Part shown: in pieces, positions 52,265-60,982 of the stretch
Numbering within the stretch: position 1 is the first letter of the stretch
Layout: each line of letters starts with the position of its first letter
From: Ferruginibacter sp.
Lineage (GTDB): Bacteria > Bacteroidota > Bacteroidia > Chitinophagales > Chitinophagaceae
Reading direction: 5' to 3'
Length of the DNA stretch: 64,000 nt
NCBI GenBank assembly: GCA_014379625.1
Contig: JACMLJ010000033.1
Span: forward strand, 62,001 to 126,000
Made by a program: the position numbers and the translations under genes
The notes under the pieces: model-generated
Databases searched by the model: none
Told to the model about the DNA's origin: nothing
What the model saw: the letters and a program-made list of their open reading frames with translations, nothing else

Positions 52265-54664
52265 ATGAATAATAGCTTTTATTTCCAGGGTCCGGAAGAA
52301 GAAATGGAATTTATGCCGATCATTCCATTAAATGAAGATGATAACGAAGATGCAGATACACAGGCCATTCCAAACGAATTACCCCTTTTACCTTTACGCA
52401 ATACCGTTCTGTTCCCGGGGGTGGTATTACCTATTACTGTGGGCAGGGACAAGAGTATAAAAGCGGTCAGCGATGCTTATAAGGCTGACAAATTGATAGG
52501 CGTGATAGCGCAAAAAGACAGTACCGTTGAAGAGCCCACCGTAAGTGACCTGGAAGAAATTGGAACAGTGGCAAAAATAGCCAAACTCATCAAAATGCCC
52601 GATGGAGGGACCACTATTATTATCCAGGGGAAAAAGCGTTTTAAGATTGATGAAATTACAAGTGAAGACCCTTATTTTAAGGCAAAAATCCAGACATTAG
52701 AAGAGGAAGTATTGAAAAATGACAATGATTTTAACGCGATGGTGGGAGGTATTAAAGATCTTGCCGGGCAGATTGTACAAATTTCACCTAACCTGCCCAG
52801 TGAGGCCGCTATTATTTTAAAGAACATTGAAAACCCCGCATTCCTGATTCATTTTGTGAGCAGCAATTTAAACAGCGATATAAAAGACAAACAACGCCTG
52901 CTCGTGATCAATAATATCAAAGCGAGGGCAGAATTACTGATGAACCTGATGCAGACAGAACTGCAATACACCGAACTTAAAAACAAAGTAACCAATAAAA
53001 CCCGCGCCGAGCTGGATAAACAACAAAGGGAATATTTTCTGCAACAGCAGATGAAAGCCATTAAGGAAGAATTGGGAGGGGACAATGTTGCCGAAGTAAA
53101 GGAAATGCTGAAAAAGGCGGAAGGTAAAAAATGGCCCAAAGCCGCATTGGAAATGTTTCATAAAGGCGCAGAGAAGCTGGAAAGAATGCACCCCAGTACG
53201 CCGGATTATTCTATCGTGTACAATCACCTGGATCTTATGCTTGACCTGCCCTGGGAAGATTATACACCCGACTCTTATGACCTGAAAAAGGCGAAAAAAA
53301 TACTGGATCATGATCATTATGGCATGCACAAGGTGAAAGAACGCATACTTGAATACCTGGCAGTACTGAAATTAAAAGGTGATATGAAAAGCCCGATCCT
53401 TTGTTTTGTAGGCCCTCCGGGAATTGGCAAGACAAGCTTAGGTAAAAGCATTGCCCATGCAATTGCAAGAAAATATGTGCGAGTGAGCCTGGGCGGGCTG
53501 CATGATGAAAGTGAGATACGCGGTCATCGTAAAACTTATATCGGCGCTATGCCCGGCAGAATTATTCAATCCATCCGGAAAATAAAAAGCAGCAACCCCG
53601 TGATGATATTAGATGAAATTGATAAAGTTGGCAACGACCAGCGGGGTGACCCATCCTCGGCCCTGCTTGAAGTACTGGACCCGGAGCAAAACAATTCGTT
53701 CTACGATAATTATCTTGAACTGGAATATGACCTTAGCAAAGTGCTGTTTATCGCAACCGCGAATAACATTAATAATATACAACCCGCATTAAGAGACCGG
53801 CTGGAAATTATTGACCTTAGCGGTTATGCCGTAGAAGAAAAAATCGAGATCGCCCGTCAGCATTTGCTTCCCAAACAACAGGAAGCGCATGGCCTGAAAA
53901 ATGTAACAATCAAGGTTAGTGATAAGGTACTGGAAAAAATTATTGAAGATTATACAAGGGAAAGCGGAGTGAGAGATCTCGACAGGCAACTCGCATCAGT
54001 AATGCGTAACCTGGCCAAACAATTCGCTACCAAAGACAAATTAAAACCTACACTAACCCAGGTGGATGTTGAAAAAATTTTGGGCCGACCCAGGTTTAGC
54101 AATGAAATGTATAAGATAGCCAATATGGCGGGGGTAGCTGTTGGGCTTGCGTGGACTTACGTGGGTGGAGACATTCTATTTATAGAGATCAGCTTAAGTG
54201 ATGGCAAGGGTGAATTGAAAATGACCGGTAACCTGGGCAATGTGATGAAGGAAAGCGCCACCACAGCATATACCTGGCTGCAGGTAAATGCCAAAAAATT
54301 AGATATTGATCCCGAAATGTTCAATAAGAAAAATATCCACATCCATGTGCCGGAAGGTGCGGTACCTAAAGACGGCCCAAGTGCCGGCATTACCATGATG
54401 ACGGCATTGGCGAGTGCATTTACCGGCAGAAAAATTAAACCCTACTTAGCAATGACGGGAGAAATAACCCTTCGCGGGCAGGTTTTACCGGTAGGTGGTA
54501 TCAAGGAAAAAGTGCTTGCCGCCAAGCGGGCCGGGTTAAAAGAAATTATTATGTGCTGGCAAAATGAAAAGGATGTCATTGAAATTAATCCCCTGTTTAT
54601 AAAAGGAACTAAGTTTCATTATGTAAAAACAATGCAGCAGGTGATTGATATTGCGCTAACTTAA
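52265..54664 (+). CDS. lon: endopeptidase La (Lon protease)
   Basis: CFVGPPGIGKTSLGKSIA, DEIDKVGNDQRGDPSSALLEVLDPEQN, PEGAVPKDGPSAGITM catalytic Ser; start set at MNNSFYF. Confidence 0.97.
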   Translation: MNNSFYFQGPEEEMEFMPIIPLNEDDNEDADTQAIPNELPLLPLRNTVLFPGVVLPITVGRDKSIKAVSDAYKADKLIGVIAQKDSTVEEPTVSDLEEIGTVAKIAKLIKMPDGGTTIIIQGKKRFKIDEITSEDPYFKAKIQTLEEEVLKNDNDFNAMVGGIKDLAGQIVQISPNLPSEAAIILKNIENPAFLIHFVSSNLNSDIKDKQRLLVINNIKARAELLMNLMQTELQYTELKNKVTNKTRAELDKQQREYFLQQQMKAIKEELGGDNVAEVKEMLKKAEGKKWPKAALEMFHKGAEKLERMHPSTPDYSIVYNHLDLMLDLPWEDYTPDSYDLKKAKKILDHDHYGMHKVKERILEYLAVLKLKGDMKSPILCFVGPPGIGKTSLGKSIAHAIARKYVRVSLGGLHDESEIRGHRKTYIGAMPGRIIQSIRKIKSSNPVMILDEIDKVGNDQRGDPSSALLEVLDPEQNNSFYDNYLELEYDLSKVLFIATANNINNIQPALRDRLEIIDLSGYAVEEKIEIARQHLLPKQQEAHGLKNVTIKVSDKVLEKIIEDYTRESGVRDLDRQLASVMRNLAKQFATKDKLKPTLTQVDVEKILGRPRFSNEMYKIANMAGVAVGLAWTYVGGDILFIEISLSDGKGELKMTGNLGNVMKESATTAYTWLQVNAKKLDIDPEMFNKKNIHIHVPEGAVPKDGPSAGITMMTALASAFTGRKIKPYLAMTGEITLRGQVLPVGGIKEKVLAAKRAGLKEIIMCWQNEKDVIEINPLFIKGTKFHYVKTMQQVIDIALT

Positions 54665-54949
54665 GAGGGTAATGGTGAATGGGCAAAAGCGGCAATGTAT
54701 TTAGCTGTCAACCATTCATTATCAACAATCGCAAAGCGGATAAGGACTTGAGTCCTGCACTAATACTGATATTACCACCTGCGGCCGGTTTTGATTTGTA
54801 TTTCTTTATTTCAATTTCTATAATAATAACGCCCCTCTGGATTTTAAGACTGAATGGCTCAAATTATTGTAGAAAAACAAGGAAGTTAATATATCTCCAG
54901 AACACAGGAAGGTTGATAATATTCTTACTTAATGCCTTAAGGAGCCGTG

Positions 54950-55447
54950 TTACACCAACTGGTGCGTTTGCTTAATGATCCCCATCACAAATACACTCTG
55001 CACATGTCCCATGTTTTCAATCTGGCTCAGTTTGTTAACATGAAAATCGTAGTACGCGTTCATATCTTCTGAAACTACTTTCAGCATAAAATCAAATTCA
55101 CCCGAAATGCTGTAGCACTCGATCACTTCATTCAGTACCTGCATGGTTTCAATAAATTTTACACCTGCTGTTTTGCTATGCTCTTTCAGTGACACATAGC
55201 AGATCACCATCAGGCCCTTCTTTACCCTGGTATGATCGAGCAGGGTGGCATATTGCTTTATCACGCCATTGGCCTCCATACGCCTGATCCGTTCATGCAC
55301 CGGCGTAGTGCTCAGGTGAACCAGGTCACTGATCTCCTTTACCGTGATCCGCGCATTTTTTTGCAGTAGCTGAAGTATGGCAAGATCCTTATTGTCAAGG
55401 GTAGGTTGGTCAATAGTTGAAACCTCTTTTTGCGAAGCCTTATCCAT
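54950..55447 (-). CDS. Lrp/AsnC family transcriptional regulator
   Basis: LDNKDLAILQLLQKNARITVKEISDLVHLSTTPVHERIRRMEANGVI. Confidence 0.93.
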   Translation of the reverse strand: MDKASQKEVSTIDQPTLDNKDLAILQLLQKNARITVKEISDLVHLSTTPVHERIRRMEANGVIKQYATLLDHTRVKKGLMVICYVSLKEHSKTAGVKFIETMQVLNEVIECYSISGEFDFMLKVVSEDMNAYYDFHVNKLSQIENMGHVQSVFVMGIIKQTHQLV

Positions 55448-55516
55448 GGGTAAATGTTATTATGTGCTGTAAATTTAGCTTAATAATAGTTTTTATCCCA
55501 AATTTTTACAAATGAA

Positions 55517-55531
55517 TAGAATATTCTCCTA
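55517..55531. promoter_or_regulatory. Candidate Lrp-type operator in the Lrp/ahcY divergent intergenic region
   Basis: TAGAATATTCTCCTA, 13/15 to the E. coli Lrp consensus YAGHAWATTWTDCTR (recalled); contains perfect palindrome AGAATATTCT. Confidence 0.35.
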
Positions 55532-55537
55532 CAATTG

Positions 55538-55545
55538 TAATTTTG
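55538..55545 (+). promoter_or_regulatory. Candidate Bacteroidetes -7 promoter element (TAnnTTTG) upstream of ahcY
   Basis: TAATTTTG; no convincing -33 TTTG seen. Confidence 0.35.
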
Positions 55546-55569
55546 TTATTCAAAATAAAAAATAACATT

Positions 55570-56898
55570 ATGTCAACTATCACAGAACATTACATCGATT
55601 TCAGCCTCAAAAATAAAGTGGCTGACATGAGCCTTGCTGCCTGGGGCCGCAAAGAGATCCGTTTAGCTGAATCTGAAATGCCCGGTTTAATGGCATTAAG
55701 AGCGGAATACGGACCAAGCCAACCATTGAAGGGCGCCCGTATAGCAGGTTGTTTGCACATGACCATTCAAACCGCTGTATTAATTGAAACGCTGACAGCG
55801 CTTGGCGCCGAGGTTAAATGGAGCTCCTGCAATATATTTTCTACACAGGACCAGGCTGCCGCGGCAATTGCCGCTGCCGGTATTGGCGTTTTCGCCTGGA
55901 AGGGCCAAACCCAGGAAGAATCAGACTGGTGTATTGAACAAACTTTGTTCTTTGGCGGCGCCGACCGTCCTTTGAACATGATCCTGGATGATGGTGGTGA
56001 TTTAACTAATATGGTGCTGGATACTTATCCAGAACTGGTGGCCAATATTAAAGGTTTATCAGAAGAAACCACTACCGGTGTTCACCGCCTGTACGAAAGA
56101 ATGGAAAAAGGCACATTACCCCTTCCCGCCATCAATGTAAATGATTCTGTTACCAAATCTAAATTTGATAACAAGTATGGTTGTAAAGAAAGTTTAGTGG
56201 ATGCGATCCGTCGTGCCACTGATGTGATGATGGCCGGTAAAATCGCCGTTGTAGGAAGTTATGGTGATGTAGGCAAAGGTTCAGCCGCTTCATTGAAAGG
56301 CGCTGGTTGTCGTGTAATCGTTACCGAGATCGACCCTATCTGTGCTTTACAGGCAGCTATGGACGGCTTTGAGGTAAAGCCGATGATTGATGCAGTAAAA
56401 GAAGCGGATATCATTGTAACTGCATCAGGTTGCCGCGACCTGATCACAGAAAAACATTTCCGCCTGATGAAAGACAAAGCGATCGTTTGTAATATCGGCC
56501 ACTTTGATATCGAGATCGATATGGCATGGTTAAACGCTAATTACGGCGATACCAAAAACACCATCAAACCACAGGTAGACATGTATACCATCGAAGGTAA
56601 GGACGTGATCATCCTTGCCGAAGGCCGTTTGGTAAACCTTGGTTGTGGCACAGGTCACCCCTCCTTTGTGATGAGTGCATCGTTCACCAACCAAACCCTT
56701 GCCCAGATAGAGTTGTGGACTAACACAGAAAAATACGAAAACAAAGTGTATGTATTACCAAAATTGCTTGATGAAAAAGTAGCCCGTTTACATCTTGCCA
56801 AGATCGGCGTTGTGTTAGACGAGTTAACCACAGATCAGAGTGCATATTTGGGAATTTCAAAAGAAGGCCCGTTTAAGGTTGATCATTACCGTTATTAA
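55570..56898 (+). CDS. ahcY: adenosylhomocysteinase (S-adenosyl-L-homocysteine hydrolase)
   Basis: [35 protein letters not shown]-like region, [20 protein letters not shown], ends FKVDHYRY. Confidence 0.97.
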   Translation: MSTITEHYIDFSLKNKVADMSLAAWGRKEIRLAESEMPGLMALRAEYGPSQPLKGARIAGCLHMTIQTAVLIETLTALGAEVKWSSCNIFSTQDQAAAAIAAAGIGVFAWKGQTQEESDWCIEQTLFFGGADRPLNMILDDGGDLTNMVLDTYPELVANIKGLSEETTTGVHRLYERMEKGTLPLPAINVNDSVTKSKFDNKYGCKESLVDAIRRATDVMMAGKIAVVGSYGDVGKGSAASLKGAGCRVIVTEIDPICALQAAMDGFEVKPMIDAVKEADIIVTASGCRDLITEKHFRLMKDKAIVCNIGHFDIEIDMAWLNANYGDTKNTIKPQVDMYTIEGKDVIILAEGRLVNLGCGTGHPSFVMSASFTNQTLAQIELWTNTEKYENKVYVLPKLLDEKVARLHLAKIGVVLDELTTDQSAYLGISKEGPFKVDHYRY

Positions 56899-56923
56899 TA
56901 TACGCAGTGCATTTAAAATACAG

Positions 56924-56950
56924 CCCACTTCCCCGGAAGTGGGTTTTTTA
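56924..56950 (+). terminator. Rho-independent terminator downstream of ahcY
   Basis: CCCACTTC-cccg-GAAGTGGG-TTTTTT. Confidence 0.85.
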
Positions 56951-57135
56951 TTTAAGAACCGTCTTTTTACCAGCAACTCTTCCCATCAAAGTCTCCCAAC
57001 GGGCCTTAGTATGGCCGGGCACGTTGCGTGGTGAGGAAAAAATTATGCCTGAAATATTGCAGAAATATTATTAAAAGGTTTTGCCTTTCGCAAGTTAAAA
57101 TATATTGATTTCTACATGGTTAGATCCCGGTCCTA

Positions 57136-57648
57136 CTATTTTTTTGTCTTTTTTGTTTTACTTAACTTCGAACTCCACTCATCCGTAGTGGTTATACCGC
57201 CATCCACCCATATCCATTCAATTTTTTCATATACAAATCCCACTTCTTCCATCAATGGCATTTTAAGATTTTCGGTCACTTTATTATTCAGCATGATGCT
57301 CCGGATATCAGCGATCTTTGCATTGGTTAGCTTAACCGTATAGTGATTCAATTCCACCCCCGTAGAATTTTTGGCCACGAAACACTGTAATTCCCAACTG
57401 GTGATGTTTTCATTATTCACTAATGCTGCGTATAGCAGCGGTGATGATCGGTCTATCTCTTTGGTAACCACAAAAGGCCTGTGCACCCTTTTGCCCGTGG
57501 CCTGCCCGGTGGCTGGATCTCTTGGTGATTGTACTTCATGTTCAAATGCAATCACCATAATTTTTCCTTCCCTGCCTTTCTGAATTACACTTCCTTTGAT
57601 GTCTCCTTGCTTCTCCCCTTTTAACTGGAGGTATGAATTTAGCGCCAT
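57136..57648 (-). CDS. Hcp/TssD-like type VI secretion tube protein family member (orphan)
   Basis: MALNSYLQLKGEKQGDIKGSVIQKGREGKIMVIAFEHEVQSPRDPATGQATGKRVHRPFVVTKEIDRSSPLLYAALVNNENITSWELQ. Confidence 0.85.
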   Translation of the reverse strand: MALNSYLQLKGEKQGDIKGSVIQKGREGKIMVIAFEHEVQSPRDPATGQATGKRVHRPFVVTKEIDRSSPLLYAALVNNENITSWELQCFVAKNSTGVELNHYTVKLTNAKIADIRSIMLNNKVTENLKMPLMEEVGFVYEKIEWIWVDGGITTTDEWSSKLSKTKKTKK

Positions 57649-57906
57649 GATAATTTTTTTAGTGAAGAACAAAATAGCAAATGATTTTGAAGATAACAAA
57701 CTATTTCGCTGTGGGTGCGGTTATGAAAGAGCGTTCGTTGGACTGCCCCGGAACGTTTACCGCTATGGCCGGTTTCAAGGGGTGTTACCAGCGGCACATC
57801 ATCTGGTTACTCAGCAAATAAAAATGAAGCAGTGTGGTTTATTTACGGTTCTTAAAAATGAATTTTTATGATCCTCTATCTATACTTTATCTACAATTTA
57901 TCCTAA

Positions 57907-58545
57907 TCACATTCCTGCCAGTGTATCAAGGTTGATACTCCTCGCTACGGTCTTTAAAAACGCTTCATCATTATCGCCATTTGTTTCAATGGTAATCAAA
58001 AACCTGTCAGCCGCAACCACCGTTACTTCAGCACGTTTTTCAGTTTTATACACAGTTCCGTAAGCGGCCACATTTTTTATTCCAAGCTCCACTTTTTCCT
58101 GCTTCCTGGTATCGTCTTCAGAACTGAACGCCATGCCATATGCCATAGTAAGGCCCTGAAATGTTTGAAATGCACCATTGTAATCCATCAATTTTACAGA
58201 TATGCGTTTGTCGCCGCTCACATATTTTTGTTCTGTCTCCGACCAACTGCCCATGCCGGGCATGTTAACCTGGCTGCCTGATGCACCGCCATCTTTAGTA
58301 TAGCCACTGATGTTTGGGAGATATGCCTGCAGGTCTTTATAAGGCATTGCAAGCGTGTCACCTTTTGCTTTGCGTTCTTCCCATTTTGTGTTTTTGTTTT
58401 CATCCGGCTGTTGTATAACATCATCATTATTGTCCGTCTTGTTTTCTTCACTTTTTATACTTTCGGTTGAACCGGTCTTTTTGCCGTTGCAGGAACTGAA
58501 TGTAAATAAAACGATGAGGACGATAATGCTCAAAATTTCTTTCAT
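57907..58545 (-). CDS. hypothetical lipoprotein
   Basis: MKEILSIIVLIVLFTFSSCNGKK lipobox; start at internal Met. Confidence 0.65.
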   Translation of the reverse strand: MKEILSIIVLIVLFTFSSCNGKKTGSTESIKSEENKTDNNDDVIQQPDENKNTKWEERKAKGDTLAMPYKDLQAYLPNISGYTKDGGASGSQVNMPGMGSWSETEQKYVSGDKRISVKLMDYNGAFQTFQGLTMAYGMAFSSEDDTRKQEKVELGIKNVAAYGTVYKTEKRAEVTVVAADRFLITIETNGDNDEAFLKTVARSINLDTLAGM

Positions 58546-59262
58546 AATGTATTTTTTTTGGTTGAAGTAAAAAATTTGAAGTAAAATACAAAGGAAGATT
58601 GTAACAGGCAAGTGGCCATGGGTATTTGAACAGGATTTACCGGCTAGATTCAAACAGGTTATTTTGCGGCATATTGAAAACCCGTAACAGTACAAGATGT
58701 CGTTATAAAAAAGACATTAATCACCAGAATTAGTAATAAAAAAATAACATAAGGTCATTCACTGGTGATCCGCTGGTAATTGATAATGAGCGGTGTAGTG
58801 ATATCCATTTCAGCAGATCTTAATAGATCACACTACCAAGATTGTATTTACCTTTATTAGCTTCCACTCTTTCATTGGTGGTAAATACGGGTGTCGATTT
58901 TAAAGTGGGTGACTAAGGTAACAAAAAACTAAAAACATTTTTACTTTGATGGTCTGCCACTTTTCCATATAACTGATTCACACCCTAACTTCTTATAAAT
59001 TATAATTTTAAATTATGAATACTGTGCCAATAAACAAAGCATTACCGGTACTTTGGGTAACAATCCTTTAATAAAACTAAAGAAAATAGTACCTGTGATT
59101 CAGGAAGCAAATAGTTAAGCGTGGCTTATTTGATGAAACAAATAATGTCTGTGGGTACTCAACTGCTGTTTAGGATTAACAGACAGGATTTCTTCAGGAA
59201 AAAAAATCTTCCTAAATGCCCCAGTCATATCTTTCCTATATTGCCGAAAATAACTATCCGGT

Positions 59263-60051
59263 ATGCCGTTTTTAAAATCTTTTTCAATTAATTCGGAAAA
59301 ACAGGTTCCCTTCCCTTTTAATATCCCCGCGGTACAGTTTGCAAAAAACATAACCCTTAATAAAAAAGTAACCATTTTTGTCGGGGATAATGGGAGCGGC
59401 AAATCCACTTTGCTTGAAAGCATTGCCTACCAGTTGAACCTCCCTTTGATTGGCGGGGCGATAATGTCGCACCCGGGATTTGAAGCCGCAAGATTATTGC
59501 AGCCACAGCTTTCACTTGAATGGAACAGGCAAACCAATAAAGGTTTCTTTTTCAGGGCGGAAGATTTCAGCGATTTTATAAATTCCGTGGAAAAAGAACG
59601 AAATAAAATAGCAGGGGATCTGAGGGAATTAAAAGGAGTGGTTGATGACCGTATCATTGACGAGATGAGCGAAAGCATGAATTATAAACTCCGCCTGATG
59701 CGAAAAAATTACGGGGAAAACATGCAGGCTTTTTCTCATGGCGAAGCCTACCTTAAAATATTACAAACAAGAATTGCTGATAAAGGTATTTACCTGTTGG
59801 ATGAACCTGAAGCAGCACTTTCGCCAATAAAACAGTTATCGCTGATATCTTTTATCCTGGAAGTATTAAAAGATAAAAATTCACAATTTATTATCGCCAC
59901 TCATTCGCCGATACTAATGGGCATACCCGGTGCCAGCCTTTATGAAATACAGGAAACGGAAATGAAGCTGGTGAGTTATACAGAAACCGATCACTATCGT
60001 ATTACCAAAACCTTCCTCGATAACCCGGAACATTATTTAAGGTATTTGTAA
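59263..60051 (+). CDS. AAA/ABC-type ATPase (RecF/OLD-like, standalone)
   Basis: Walker A FVGDNGSGKSTLLESIAYQ, signature FSHGEAYLKIL, Walker B GIYLLDEPEAALSP, H-loop ATHSP. Confidence 0.9.
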   Translation: MPFLKSFSINSEKQVPFPFNIPAVQFAKNITLNKKVTIFVGDNGSGKSTLLESIAYQLNLPLIGGAIMSHPGFEAARLLQPQLSLEWNRQTNKGFFFRAEDFSDFINSVEKERNKIAGDLRELKGVVDDRIIDEMSESMNYKLRLMRKNYGENMQAFSHGEAYLKILQTRIADKGIYLLDEPEAALSPIKQLSLISFILEVLKDKNSQFIIATHSPILMGIPGASLYEIQETEMKLVSYTETDHYRITKTFLDNPEHYLRYL

Positions 60052-60197
60052 AAGTGTCTGCCCCCGTGCTATTTTAACGAAACATGCCTGCTCGCGCCGG
60101 CACAAAATGAAATCATCATAATTTTTTTAGACAAGGCAAAATGTAATTAAAACGGATAAGGAAAGCAGATTTCACCCGAAAGATTTTTTGATAAGAA

Positions 60198-60638
60198 TTA
60201 AGCCGACAAAGAAGTTGGCCCATCAATCATCCTCCATCCAGTTCCAACTTTTTGAAAATTCATCTGCATACTGCTTAAATTCTGAGTTCGCTGGTCAGCC
60301 GGGGAAAATACCTTTGTGTGTAAGCTTAATAAAAGATGATCTCTATCTTGTTCTGTTGTTTCAAATTGAAAAAAAATCGATTTGCCGGGTTTAGCAGTAT
60401 CCTGGTGTAAAAAATCTTCCGAAACTACCTGGACGGATTTATTTATTTTTTCGATGCTGATAGCGTTTTTAATATCCTCATCTACTAAATAGACAACCGG
60501 CTGGGTTAGCGCGAAAGGCAGATCAGGAAAAGTCAGCCTTTGACTAGTTCCGGGTAAAGACCCGTCATTCAACACCGCTCTAAGTACTTCTTCTTTGAGT
60601 TGGGTAAGGTCGTTGGCTGATATGGATGAGGCTGACAT
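60198..60638 (-). CDS. hypothetical protein
   Basis: Complete ORF, no recognised domain. Confidence 0.5.
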   Translation of the reverse strand: MSASSISANDLTQLKEEVLRAVLNDGSLPGTSQRLTFPDLPFALTQPVVYLVDEDIKNAISIEKINKSVQVVSEDFLHQDTAKPGKSIFFQFETTEQDRDHLLLSLHTKVFSPADQRTQNLSSMQMNFQKVGTGWRMIDGPTSLSA

Positions 60639-60910
60639 TTGACAGTCATTTAATGAGTGAGAGAAAATGAAAAAAGCATATAAATTTTTGACCAGTATTA
60701 AGATAAAATTTCAACAGGGCGATTTTTCAATTCTTCCCCGAATCCGTTTCAACATCAGGACTGTTACGCTTTGCAATCGCAACAGGTGATTAATGATTTT
60801 TTATAAAATTGCATAGGAAAATCAGCAAGCATACAAGTTCCAAAACAATTTAAGCTACAATCTACAGTAAATAAGCATGCCGCCCGGTTCATAAAGTTAG
60901 TTCTTTAATA

Positions 60911-60944
60911 AAAACCAGGGGTAAACAATTACCCCTGGCTTTTT
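60911..60944 (-). terminator. Rho-independent terminator downstream of the metalloprotease gene
   Basis: Perfect 10-bp stem CCAGGGGTAA/TTACCCCTGG with 4-nt loop; U-tract on both strands. Confidence 0.8.
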
Positions 60945-60982
60945 AAATACCGGCGTAACACTTCAAAAAAGCGCTACTCAGT

